Shown: positions 48,398 to 58,932 of the stretch, piece after piece
Numbering within the stretch: position 1 is the first letter of the stretch
Layout: every line of letters starts with the position of its first letter
Origin: Emydura subglobosa
Lineage: Eukaryota > Chordata > Testudines > Chelidae
Direction of reading: 5' to 3'
Length of the DNA: 64,000 nucleotides
Assembly: GCA_007922225.1 (NCBI GenBank)
Contig: ML679961.1
Span: 61,321,430 to 61,385,429 of the forward strand
Notes under the pieces: generated by a model
Databases searched by the model: none
Told to the model about the DNA's origin: nothing
The model's input: only the letters and a program-made list of their open reading frames with translations
Made by a program: the position numbers and the translations under genes

Positions 48398-48573
48398 GGC
48401 TTGTCTACACAAGAAAATTAATCCAGAGTAAGGGAGGATGTGAATTTAAAGTGGATTAACTATTCCTGAATATCTCCATGTGCGGGTGCCTTATTCTGGA
48501 ATAAGAGCATCCACACATGGAGTTAATCTGGAATGACTATTGTGAAATATCTTCCTGTTTAGACAAGCTCTTA
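48398..48573 (+). mobile_element. MITE with 'ttgtctacacaag' ends, about 175 bp
   Basis: Seen: left 'ggcttgtctacacaagaaaa' versus right 'ttcctgtttagacaagctct'. Inner arms 'aattaatccagagtaagg' and 'catggagttaatctggaatg' are also inverted. TSD not clearly resolved. Confidence 0.7.
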
Positions 48574-48884
48574 AGATCACATCTCCATTCCCATCCTAAG
48601 TGACAGTGGAGTCATATAACATTTATGTCACTCATTGTACCCATCTTACACAAATTTCTTGTTCTCTTGAAGTTTATCTGTATAAATGGGCATAAAAATG
48701 TTGACTCTTGACAAAAGTTAAATCTAACTATGTTAAATGAATCTCCCCTAATTTACAGCTTCTGCCCTCCTGCTTTCTGTCTGAGGAGCTCTCATTTTGT
48801 CTTTTTCACATATTTTAAAAAGGTCAGGCTGTTTGGAGCCATGATCAAGTCATTATTTAAACAGAATCAAAAGGCTTCAGCCAA

Positions 48885-49110
48885 GGTAGGGACCCCAATC
48901 TTCTAGGCACTGTACAAACACATAATAAGGCAGGCCCTGCCCTGATGAGTTTGCATTCTAAATAGAAGATAGAAAAGGGGGGAGGGAAAACAGAGGGGTA
49001 ACTTGCCCAGGGTCCCACACCAGGTCAGGTACAGAGCTGGGAAAAGAATCTGGGTCTCCTGAATCCCACTCTAGTTCCTTATCCACTGGACCATGCTGGC
49101 AGGAAGGTTA
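48885..49110 (-). repeat. MIR-type SINE, reverse orientation
   Basis: Seen: 'taggcactgtacaaacacat', 'aacttgcccagggtcccaca', 'agagctgggaaaagaatctg', 'gtctcctgaatcccactct' and 'ccttatccactggaccatgc'. Known reversed MIR landmarks, including the tRNA-related end. Confidence 0.75.
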
Positions 49111-50539
49111 GATGGAGATACAAAGATATAAATATTTTATATCGGGTGGAAAATAACACCCACATTTCCGTTTCTTGTGAGAATAACTCAGGCCCAAAGA
49201 AAGAAACTCAGGATTTGAGAACTGAATTTTTGCATTTAATTGTTTTGGCCTCAATACTATTTCCTTCCAGTGGTTAGTAAGTGATGGGAATAAAATATAT
49301 TCTATGATTATGATTATGCTAGATCTTTTTGACTTCTACAGCCTGAAATAGGGAGATTTGAAACACTAGTGGATGAGAAGTGGCATTATTGTTAAACTCC
49401 TTTGTTCTTGACTGTTAATAAAACAAATAATGACTGTAGCTGACATTCTATGTAGTTTTCAAGTAAATTATAACTGGTGCTACATTATACACCAGTGTGC
49501 AGTATTGGAAGTGATAATGTGAGCCCATTTTTAGCAACATGTTTAACTTTATTGCTTGTGGCCTATTTTCTTGAAACTAGGATATTTAGAAAACTCCTGG
49601 TTTGAGTTTTATAGACTTCTTATTGTTTTCATTTTACTTGTCAGTTTATCAACATATACTTGTTTAATATTTAACATCAACAAATCAATAACATAGTTTA
49701 AATATACAGGTCAGTGCCTCTTATATTTGGGCCTGCACAATTTGAGAGACCTGGCAGGCGTGAGAAGGGGGTGCTAATACTTCAGAATGAGCTCTCCACT
49801 CTGGAGTGGTTTGACTGGATTTTGAGCAGTACTGGGTTGTTTCTGATGCAGCTTCCTGGTGTCTGGTGAGAAACAAACCTTCCCCAACCTTTCATTTCTT
49901 GAAAGTGCAATGTTACCTAGGATATGCCACCCTGGCGAACTTGACAGTTCTCTATGGTGGTTGGAAATCATGCTGAGGAGAGTGACGTTAACACCCCTCA
50001 GGTAGAATGAGATCTCAATTTTTTCTCTCTCTGATCTCCAACTGGTGTTGAGCAACTTCACTGAGATCACTGGTGTATCATTGTGAAATAGATGTTAATG
50101 AAATTCAAATCAAACTCACAATCGGTGGTAAGGGAAATATTTTGGAAACTCTGTCATTGACTCTAATTAATTTTTCCTGATCGTCTGAGCTAAATGTTTT
50201 CTCTCACCTTTCTTCCCTCCTCTTCCCAACCTCCTTACTCCATTGACCTCTACAACTGCAGTCCTAGTCGTTGATTTATCAGGGCAGGCTGGCTCAGCAC
50301 TGTGCAAGAAATTGCTTTTAATTAACTCTCTTCATTTTTTCCAGCCTTCAGGGAGCAGCAACCCTTTAACAATCTTAATATTTTATCAGCATTTATACCT
50401 GCCTTATTTGTTGTTTGTGACTCTGCTTGCTCACGTGGTCTTCCTGAATTATTTCCCAAAATAAAATGATTATTTCAGGTCCCTCAGCCAGCGTGAAGAG
50501 AAGGGTTTAATGGATTCTGGAATGGGTGGGTGGGTTATC

Positions 50540-50872
50540 TAAGGCTTTGTCTACACTAGCGCTCATGCCAGCCAAACTTTTTGTCACTCAAGGGTGTGAA
50601 AAACACACACCCCTGAGTGACATAAGTTTTGCCAGCATGAGCGCTTGTGTAGCCATGTTATGTCAATGGGAGAGAGCTCTCCTGCCAACTTAATAAAACC
50701 ACCTAAACGAGCGGTGGTAACTATGTCAGTGGGAGAAGCTCTCCCACCGACATAGCGCTGTCCACACAAGAGCTGATCCTGGCAAAACTTATGTCGCTCA
50801 TGGTGGTGTTTTTTCCACACCTATGAGCAACAAAAGTTTAACCAGCATGAATGCTAGTGTAGACAGGCCTTA
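50540..50872 (+). mobile_element. MITE with double palindrome, about 333 bp
   Basis: Seen: ends 'taaggctttgtctacactag' and 'ctagtgtagacaggcctta' are inverted. The left half is itself a hairpin ('ctcatgccagccaaactttt' against 'aagttttgccagcatgagcg') and the right half repeats it ('gatcctggcaaaacttatgt' against 'agtttaaccagcatgaatgc'). CpGs at 'gagcgg' and 'gcgctg' remain, so it may be younger than most neighbours. TSD unclear. Confidence 0.8.
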
Positions 50873-51479
50873 GATTTGCCACTGTTAGTTGTGAGAGAAG
50901 AGGAACTTTGTGCGGTGGATTTCAGTGTTGCAACTGAATCCTTGTCACAGGGCAAGATTCGCTTTTGTGTTCTTTCTCAGTGTACAAAACGAGGCAACTT
51001 TGGCGGCTAACTCCATGGCCTGGAAGCAGGAGTCCTTGAGTTCTACTTCTGGATGGTGACTCACTATGTGGTTTGGACAAGCCATTTATATCCTTATTTT
51101 TGGAGGTATTGATCTCTTGTAGCTCCCATACAGGACAACCTATATAAAGGAGGCACTACTAGAAAATGGCTATTTAAAAACTTAGTTAATTCTCTATATT
51201 TGAATATATGTAAGTTTACTATGTCTCTTTAATTTAAGATGACTCCCTTTGTCCACTGGAAATAGCTCTACGAAGGGAGATTTCATCAGATTGAGCTGGA
51301 AGCAACTGGTTTAAGGTTCTCTCAGCTGGAATTTTTTCTTTACAAATCCTGCACTGAGTATTGCAGGGGGTATATTATAAACAGGATTAGTGAGCATGTG
51401 TGTCACATAGAATATTAATATTTGACACTTCCATCCCAGGATCAGAAAACATTTTTGCAAACATTCATGAAGTAAAATG

Positions 51480-51650
51480 TCACAACACCTTTCTCAGGCA
51501 GGGAGGTATTATTTTCTCCATTCTACAGACGGTACAACTGAGACACATTGAAATTAAGTGACATACCCAAGCTTACATAGTGAATTATTGGCAGAGAGAA
51601 GAATTTAGAAGCCACATTTCTTTACTTCCAGTGCTGTGCTTTAGGTAGTA
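51480..51650 (-). repeat. MIR SINE, reverse orientation
   Basis: Seen: 'ttctccattctacagacgg', 'caactgagacacattgaaat', 'taagtgacatacccaagct' and 'ttacttccagtgctgtgct'. Diverged MIR landmarks. Confidence 0.65.
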
Positions 51651-52379
51651 GGCCAATGATGTGCTGGAGGGAGCTTCAGTTAAATGGAGAATTAAGGCTA
51701 TCTTCCTGCCTTAAGGCTCTCTTCCAGGGATAACTTGTCCTTGATGCTTAGGAAGATACTTCTGAGGTGCAAATATTTTGCCTTTGTAATGAACCAGATT
51801 TTACCAAATATCAAGTGGGTTTTAAAAAAAAACTTCCCCAACTATGATACCCTCAGAGCCCCTTTTCCCTCCACGTTTCAAAATATACAAGCTGAACACT
51901 GTAATACTATCAATATATTTGGTGGGTCAGATTCTGCTTTGACTTGAACTGATGGAAATCTAGGATAATATTATTGAAGCCCCTAGCATGAGAAGAGAAT
52001 TTGGCCCAAAATAATTTTCAGGAACAAAATATAAATATGTCCAGTAAGTGCATTTAAAACTAAGTTGTCTACCCAGTGATGTTGCTTGCCTCCTTGGTTA
52101 TGGTTAAAAGGGAGCATTTTTGTTTAAATGGCAGAACAAATGAATAGATTCCCAGTTCTTAGTCCTCTCAGTCTGGAGGCAAAAGCATGCCTGGGCCACA
52201 AAGTTTATCCACCAGCTAAAAGGAATATATTTATGGATGCCTTGTTTCAAAATATTGGAAACACATCACTGCATAAGATCATCCTTGGCATATAGCCCAT
52301 GACTGGGGCTGCCTCTTTCTTACTATCCTCTGTAGCACAGTTACCTTTAAAGAAAAAAAAACTCGACAAAACCTGTGGA

Positions 52380-52480
52380 CCTGATTTTTATGTCACAAGC
52401 ATTGGTGTAAATACAGAATAACTCCATTGAAATCAATGGAGTTACACTAGTGTGAAACTAGTGGAAGAGAATAAATGTGC
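52380..52480 (+). repeat. palindromic interspersed repeat
   Basis: Seen: 'ttggtgtaaatacagaataa', core 'actccattgaaatcaatgga', 'gttacactagtgtgaaacta'. The core is an almost perfect hairpin. Confidence 0.75.
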
Positions 52481-53773
52481 TTCCGATGCTCTTAATTTGT
52501 CTTTCATCCCTGCTAACTTGCAAATGCAACTGGTCTAGGGCTTTATTTGTTCCATGGAGTGGATCTGAAAATAGATTCCCCTCCCCCCCCCATTATTTAC
52601 TTTCTGGCCTTGTTTTCATAACCAGCTTATCCACAAAATACACTTTTTGGCTCTTCTGTCTCCTGATATATCTTCAAGGTTACCCATTGCTAAGCAACCA
52701 CCACACAAAGTTGAAGGCTGGTCAGCAAATTGTTGTGTATTGTTGGGTTATCTCTGGTATGAAACTAAGGGGCAGTTTGGAATGGGTGGTTAGCCTCGTC
52801 TGTTCTGTCTGTAAGAGTGGGAGGAATATGTTTTGGGCTGCCACTGTGACTTTGGGAAAGGCTCTGACCTGAAAATAGATTGCAATTCCAACTGAATGGT
52901 TCTTTCCCTTAGTAATAGAATCGCACACCTGAGCTCTGTGCCCTTTGCATTAATTCCAGCTCTGTTAAACTTTCCAAGTCAATTAGCCATGTCCATCTAC
53001 TGCTGTAGCAGCACATGCAGCCCTTTCTATAGCAGCCCTTTCTGCTGCAGCAGGATTATGGGGCTGCGGCATTCTGTAGCAGCCCCCTTCAGTATGGTTA
53101 TCAATCAGGACCTGTCAGATTTCTCCCCCACACACATCTATTTCAGGACTGTAGGACTTGGCTTTTTGCTTTTGTTCTTTAAAACAAATATATGTATAAA
53201 GAGGCCATTTCAAGTGCTGAGTGTGGTGTTAGGGATTTGCATTGAGAGTAAAGTTGCATGAAATTTATCGGTTTCAGTTTGCATGGGTTTCAGTAAACCT
53301 CTGTGTCTGTTTTGGTTTGTATAGATTTTTAGGTTGTTTCCAAAATTAAGACTACAAATGGAATCAATGAGTCTCATTAAGATGACCATGGTTCTTAAAC
53401 TACAGTCCATGCAGCACCAGCAGATCAGAGAGCTCTTTCAGGTGGTTGGCCAAATGAATCATTTTGAGAACAAAAGAGGATTAAGACGTTGGGAAGAGAG
53501 GATCTTTCTCTTGCATGGTGATTCACAGCATAACAAAACCTGGAGAACCATTTTGCACTGCAAATATGTTTGTGAGGGTTAGTCTTTTCATTGTCAAACC
53601 AAAATGCAAGCACCAAACTCAGACTCCAAATTCTTGTCTGTCCAGAGACAGTAAAAAAGCTTAGCTTTGACATTCAGTGAAAGGTTCACATGACCAAAAT
53701 GCCCATTAAATTCATCTGGCACAGATTCCATGTTCAAGCCCCAAACTATCCACAATTTCAATAGTTTGGGGTG

Positions 53774-54188
53774 CGTCAGGAATCAGGGCCTGCAGTAGAG
53801 CTAGTCTCCAGGCAGTCTCATCAGCACTGCTGGCCTGCAGCAGGCTGCCTGATAAATCACGCAACATGATTGACTGCAGAGGCCAGCAGGTTGGCTTTTA
53901 TGCCAGCAGCAGCAGTAGCAGCAGCTCTCTGGCTTCTCAATGCTTATAACCCACCACTGTGCGTGCTCCTGTGTGACCTGGTTTCTGCTGCTCCAGCCTT
54001 GGACCCAGTCTTGCCCCTGTCCTGCCACTGCCTTCAACCCCCCTTTCCTGATACCAAACTCGCTCCAGTTCCTGACCTCTGGTTTGATTCTTGGCTTTGG
54101 CTCCTGACTGCTGACTACTGTGCTTACTCTGGCCACTGGGCCTGCTCTGAGCACTAAGCTAAATCACCCCTGTATTAGTTGGCTGACA
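53774..54188 (+). repeat. 5' LTR of the chromovirus
   Basis: Seen: shares long blocks with 58474-58932: 'ctagtctccaggcag', 'ctggcctgcagcaggctgcc' and 'gaggccagcaggttggct'. Both end '-tga/ca' ('ggctgaca' here). The expected initial TG reads CG. It carries an AGC-repeat tract (about 53905-53925). Confidence 0.88.
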
Positions 54189-54234
54189 GATTGAGAAGCC
54201 CTTAAAATTGAGGCCAAGGGCTGTTGGTGCTAGC

Positions 54235-54612
54235 ATGGACCCTACTAAGACCCAGCAGAACTGGTGGATGCCATTCGGAACCTGCAGGTGCAAGTGACCA
54301 CCCTGCAATCGCAGAATGTGGCCCTTCAGGCTCAGTTGCTCTGCTAGTTCCTCCTACTCTGCCGCCCCTGGAGCAGAAGATTCCTCTTCCTGATTAATTT
54401 GATAGAGAATTATCCTACACCCCCAATTGTTCCCTCTGGATCAGGCCCATGTGGGGCTCATCTTAAGTTTGTTGACCAGGGAAGCCTTGGACTGGGCTTC
54501 CCCATTCCTGGAACAGTCCAGCCCCCTCTTGAAACAATTAGAGGAATTAATTCCACCTATGTCCATCATCTTTGGTGACCCCAACCATGTGCAGACTGGA
54601 AAGGCAATCCTT
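54235..54612 (+). pseudogene. chromovirus gag remnant
   Basis: Seen: an ATG at 54235 (MDPTK), a frame shift, then DAIRNLQVQVTTLQSQNVA (a coiled-coil-like heptad stretch), a further break, and 54427-54612 with VGLILSLLTREALDWASPF and LLKQLEEL. Known: 'ISLL-GxALxWASP' is the capsid-like signature shared by sushi elements and PEG10/RTL proteins. Decayed gag-like sequence may continue to about 54970; no intact CCHC knuckle is visible. Confidence 0.8.
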
Positions 54613-55224
54613 TAGGCCTCGTGGAAGGGAGGCTGGCCCGTAACCAAGTACACTGCTGAACTTTGTTGTTTGACTTCTGAGACCAGCGGAGTGTGTAGTC
54701 ATAGCACCACCATTTCCATCTGGGGTTAAACAAGGAGATGAAAGATGAGTTTGTGCAGGTATACCCTCCACCTGGTTTGAATAATCTGATTGAATTATGC
54801 ATCAGAATTGATGAATGCCTCACGGAGTGGCATTGTGCACATACTTTGATTTTCCAGAAGCTGCCATTCCCCGTGCTCCAGACACGCCAGATATGCAGGT
54901 CTCCCCTGGCATCAGGGCTCATGCAAACTGACCAGGTTTGCTCGCATGTCTCTGACTCGGAGAAGCACTGACGCTGGGCTTGATGCTTGTGGCTATGTTG
55001 TGAAGAAACTGGCTATCTTGCCTTGAGGTATCTAGCAAAAAGTTGGGTGGAATCTGGGCTGGAAAATGCCAGCTCTTAGGATAGGGTGTGGGCCAAACTG
55101 GCATTCTTCCTCCTCCAGTGGTTCCCATCACCCAGGGGCCACAGTCAACATAGCAGGAACCTGGAGTCAGTTCTCAATACAACTCTGAATACCTCTATTA
55201 AATCAACTACAAGTAAGCTCTGAG

Positions 55225-55446
55225 ATTCCCTTGGAGGCCCTAGTCAACTCGGGGTCCTCAGGTAACTTTATGGACTTGAGCTTTGCTAAGACCTATGTAG
55301 TTCCCACCTTGCACAAGGTTTCTTCAGAGCTGGTTAAGGCTATTGATAGGTCTCTTCTCTCCTCAGGACCTGTAACCCATCAGACCATGCCAGTAATGAT
55401 TACCACCCACTGGGGGCATCAGGAAAGTCTAGAGTTTGGATTAACC
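55225..55446 (+). pseudogene. chromovirus aspartic protease remnant
   Basis: Seen: frame with LEALVNSGSSGNFMDLSFA and a later hydrophobic stretch. Known: the retropepsin active site is D-S/T-G. Here the codon at 55246-55248 is AAC, so the catalytic Asp is Asn. The frame closes at a TAG at 55447. Confidence 0.8.
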
Positions 55447-56093
55447 TAGGCCCCTCATGCTCCTGTTTTCTTAGATATGCCTTGGCTTACCACCAATGAC
55501 CCCCACATTCACTGGTGGAAGGGGACCCTACACTTTGACTCCACACATTGCCGACTATCTTGCCTCCCAGGATTTGAGAAACAGACCAGCGGATTCTGTG
55601 GTTCATGTTGTTTGCTGCAAGATCCCAATCCCCAGTAATCAAGACTGCCAGAACCCCCAGAGTCCCCTACAACACTACCTGCAGGTTCCAAGATCCCCCA
55701 CATCGGATTTACCATTGCCGAATCAATCTCCAGCCTGAAGCCGAGAGCCCATTCGGTTAGATATATACCCTTGCCAAACCTGAACTTCAGGTTCTTCATC
55801 TGTACTTGTAAGAGAACCTTCAGAAGGGTTTCATCTGCCCATCCACATCCCCAGCAGGCAGACCTATTTTTTTTGTTAGACGAAAGATGGCTCTTTGTGA
55901 CCATGTATTAACTATCAGGCCTTGAACAAGGTTACCATATGAAACCACTCCCTGTTCCCCATTATCAAGACTGCTCCAAGACTGGCTTGATAGAACCTGT
56001 ATTTTCACAAAGATAGAGCAGCACCAGGCCTATAACTTGGTGCATGTGCGTGAAGAAGATGACTGGAAGACGCCTTTCGTAGTCGATACAGCC

Positions 56094-56473
56094 AATATGA
56101 ATATCTAGTCATGCCATTCAGCTTATGCAATGCCCCAACAACCTTTCAAACCTTTATAAATGATCTATTCTGAGACATGCTGGACCATTTTGTCATTATC
56201 TACCTTGATGACATTCTGATTTTCTCTGAAGACTCAGCTCTTCACGACCAGCATGTACATAGCGATCTTGAAAGACTATGTCAGAATCGTTTGTATGCCA
56301 AGCCAAAAAAAGGTGAGTTTGATCGAGACAGCCTTGAACTTCTTGGATATATCATCTCACCCCAGGTACTGGAAAGGGTCTCTCATAAGGTGGTGGCCAT
56401 TACAAATTGGGTGGCACTGGAGGGTGTTCATGGAATGCAAAGCTTCTTAGATTTTGCTGATTTTTATAGATAA
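56094..56473 (+). pseudogene. chromovirus reverse transcriptase remnant
   Basis: Seen: [20 protein letters not shown], an in-frame TGA at 56171-56173, then the catalytic YLDDILIFS (YLDD at 56201-56212), and HVHSDLERL, LYAKPKK and LELLGYIISP. Earlier RT motifs are present only as scattered words between about 55740 and 56090. Catalytic Asp residues of the YLDD box are intact. Confidence 0.88.
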
Positions 56474-56599
56474 TTTATCTCAGGATTCTCTGCTTTTGCC
56501 AGCCCTCTTACAGCCTTGCTGAGAAAGGTAACCCAGTTTTCCTGGTCCCCAGAAGCACAAGCTGCCTTCACCATAGCTCCCAACTTGATCCATTCAGAC

Positions 56600-56886
56600 C
56601 ATTTACGGTAGATGCGGATGCTTCAAACTTTGCACTAGGGGCAGTCCTTTCCAAACCAGCTGCTTCCAATGATTGGCTTCACCTATGTGCCTTTTACTTG
56701 CGAAAACTCACTCCCACTGAGATAAACTGTGACATCCTGGACAAGGAACTACTGGTCATCAAGACAGTCTTTGAAGAATGGCTCCATCTTCTGGAGGGTG
56801 CTGGGTTCCCTGTCCAACTCCTGGCAGACCATGAAAATTTTCAATACTTAAAAACAGCCAGGCATCTGAACCAGCGGCAGGTATAG
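56600..56886 (+). pseudogene. chromovirus RNase H remnant
   Basis: Seen: FTVDADASNFALGAVLS at about 56602-56652 with the first catalytic Asp, then LRKLTPTEINCDILDKELL and LLADHENFQYLK. Known: the Ty3 RNase H pattern DAS-x-GxxL..ExxYxxxxKELLA..TDHxxLxYL. Near-continuous frame, with one shift around 56660-56700. Confidence 0.85.
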
Positions 56887-57194
56887 TGGTCCCTCTTCTT
56901 TGTATGATTTGAGTTTGTGGTCACCTACCAGGTGGGAATAAGGAACAGGAAGGAAGATGCATTGTCATGGAAGGATGTGTATTACAAACCTGGTGAGGAG
57001 ACTACATCCAAGATTCTCAAGCCCTGAAACTTAATTTCTGGCACCATAGCCTCTGACTGTTATCCTCCATCAGTTCTCAGTTACCTAGTAACCCCTTTGT
57101 CATCCAAACTGTCAAGCCTTAGACCATGACCAGGACTTATACAGGCTTCACATTCCAGGAGGGGATCCTATATTACAGGGGACACACATCTATG

Positions 57195-58015
57195 TGCCCA
57201 AGGGGCCACTCGGCTTAGAGTCCTACAACTCTGCCATGATTCTCCGCTAGCAGGCCACTTTGGCTATTCCAAGATCCAAGACCTGGTTTCCAGGAACTTT
57301 TAGTGGCCTGCCTTACTCACCTTTGTTGCATCTGGTGTAGAGTCCTGTGACCTTGGTGCCCCCAATCAAGACTGCTGGGTCTCCTCCAGCCCTTACCTAC
57401 TCAACCTTGGCCTTGGGCATCATTTCCATGGACCTTATTGTGAAATTACCATCTTCCCAAGGCCATGCTACTATTCTAGTGGTGTTCTGCCACTTTAACC
57501 AAGATGGCGTATTTTGTTCCACGTTGTGTGCTTCCCTCTGCTCAGGAGACAGCCCGCCTGCTTGTGAGCAACATCTTTCATCTCTACAGTTGCCTATGGG
57601 CATGGAATCTGACCGAGGATCTCAGTTTATTTCCTGCTTCTGGCAAGAATTTTTATGCCTCCTGAGTGTGAAGACCTAGCCTCAACAGCCTACCCCCCCA
57701 TCACCAATGGGCAGGCACAGTGGGTCAATCGGGTCCTTGAACAGTACCTACATTTCTTCCTAAACTATCCTCAAGATGATTGGCTGTCCCTGATCCCTCA
57801 TGCTGAGTTTGCATACAACAATGCTATATGTGCCTTCACCAAGCAGACTCACTTCTTTGCTAACTATGGTTTCCCTCATTCAGAGATCCCCTCCAAATTA
57901 TCGATGGCAACTTTTACCAAACTCACAACCCACATCCAGCAGGTACGTCAAGAACTCCCAGAGGCAGTTAGACATCGCCAAGGCTACCTACAAAAAGGTA
58001 TACTAACCAGTCCTG
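57195..58015 (+). pseudogene. chromovirus integrase remnant
   Basis: Seen: HHCC-like start LRVLQLCHDSPLAGHFGYSK (about 57210-57270), the first core Asp in GIISMDLIVKLPSSQGHA (Asp codon 57430), the second in MESDRGSQFIS (Asp codon 57611), and ITNGQAQWVNRVLEQYL at the third site, where the catalytic Glu is Gln (codon 57718-57720). Known: a DDE integrase requires all three acids. A frame shift separates the second and third motifs. Confidence 0.87.
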
Positions 58016-58261
58016 TCAGCCAACACCTGGCTTTGGGGTAGGGGACAAGGAATGGTTGTCAACCTGGAATCTGCGATCAACTTGTCCCTGGACCATAAGT
58101 ATTTGGGGTCTTTCCAGATCATGAAACAGATTAACCCAGTTACAGCTATCAGATTCCATCAAGATTCACCCCATCTTCCACGTCTCCCTTCTAAAACCAT
58201 GAGTCAATAACTCCTTCTCACTCTGGACTACTCACCCTCCTCTGCCTATAACTGCTCAGGG

Positions 58262-58425
58262 CCAAGAAGAATATGTGGTTCAGCAGATTCTAGACTCTCG
58301 TTGGCTTTGAGAAAAACTACATCTAATTGACTGGGATGGATATGGCCCAAATGAACGTTCATGGGAACCTGCAGAACACATTCATGCACTGGATCTCTTG
58401 CACGCCTTCCACCTCAGGTACCTGA
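58262..58425 (+). pseudogene. chromodomain at the C terminus of the chromovirus pol
   Basis: Seen: QEEYVVQQILDSRWL, a TGA, then HLIDWDGYGPNERSWEPAEH and LHAFHLRYL. Known: chromodomains read (E)YxVExILDxR..YLVkWkGYgpeeNTWEPxxnL. In chromoviruses this domain steers integration toward particular chromatin marks. Confidence 0.87.
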
Positions 58426-58473
58426 GAAGCCAGGTCCTGAGGCCCCTAGATGGTGCCTTCGAAGTGGGGATAT

Positions 58474-58932
58474 TGTCAGGAATCAGAGCTAGTCTCCAGG
58501 CAGCATTATCAGTACAGCTGGCCTGCAGCAGGCTGCCTGATTAATCACACAACCTGATTGGTTGCAGAGGCCAGCAGGTTGGCTCTTATGCCAGCAGCAG
58601 CAGCAGCTTGGTGTCTTCTCAACGCTCATACACACCACTGTGCCTGCTCCTATGTGACTCGTTTCCTGCTGCTCCTGCCTTGTATTCTCTTTGCCTGATA
58701 CCCTACTTGCTCCAGTTCCTCATCTCCAGTTTGGCCATTGACTCTGGCTCCTGACTACAGACTCTGGCTCGACCCTTGGCTCTGGTATTCATTTTCTGCC
58801 TTCTGGTTTGACTCTTGGCTTTGTCTCCTGACTACTGACTATGGATCTGACCTCATCCACTGGGCTGATCACTAGGTTAGACTGCCCGCTCTTACCACTA
58901 GGCTAGACTGCCCTTGTCCCGGTTGGTTGACA
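58474..58932 (+). repeat. 3' LTR of the chromovirus
   Basis: Seen: begins tgtcagg after a purine-rich tract and ends ggttgaca. It pairs with 53774-54188 but is 44 bp longer, partly through extra pyrimidine-rich 'gactctggct' units in 58735-58860. Clear point differences between LTRs indicate an old insertion. Confidence 0.9.

Larger units (their letters stand above)
53774..58932 (+). mobile_element. Ty3/gypsy chromovirus (sushi-like), nearly full length, inactive
   Basis: A 5.16-kb LTR retrotransposon inside DPF3 intron 1, in the same orientation as the gene. Seen in order: 5' LTR, gag, protease, reverse transcriptase, RNase H, integrase, chromodomain, a purine-rich tract ('cgaagtgggga', 58460-58470) and 3' LTR. 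Protease before RT and integrase after RNase H is the Ty3 order, and a C-terminal chromodomain marks chromoviruses. The gag words resemble those of vertebrate sushi elements, the source of PEG10/RTL genes. All domains are interrupted by stops and frame changes. Flanking 5-bp target duplication could not be confirmed ('gggtg' versus 'gtttg'), and I could not assign a primer-binding site after 54188. Confidence 0.93.

Noticed and set aside
52477..52872. 131-codon plus-strand frame with hydrophobic stretches
   Set aside because: It starts inside or just after a palindromic repeat and has no recognisable family. Hydrophobic runs arise from T-rich sequence.
53774..58932. Endogenous retrovirus with env
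   Set aside because: Domain order ends with integrase and chromodomain, directly followed by the purine tract and LTR. There is no room or motif for env, so it is a Ty3 chromovirus.
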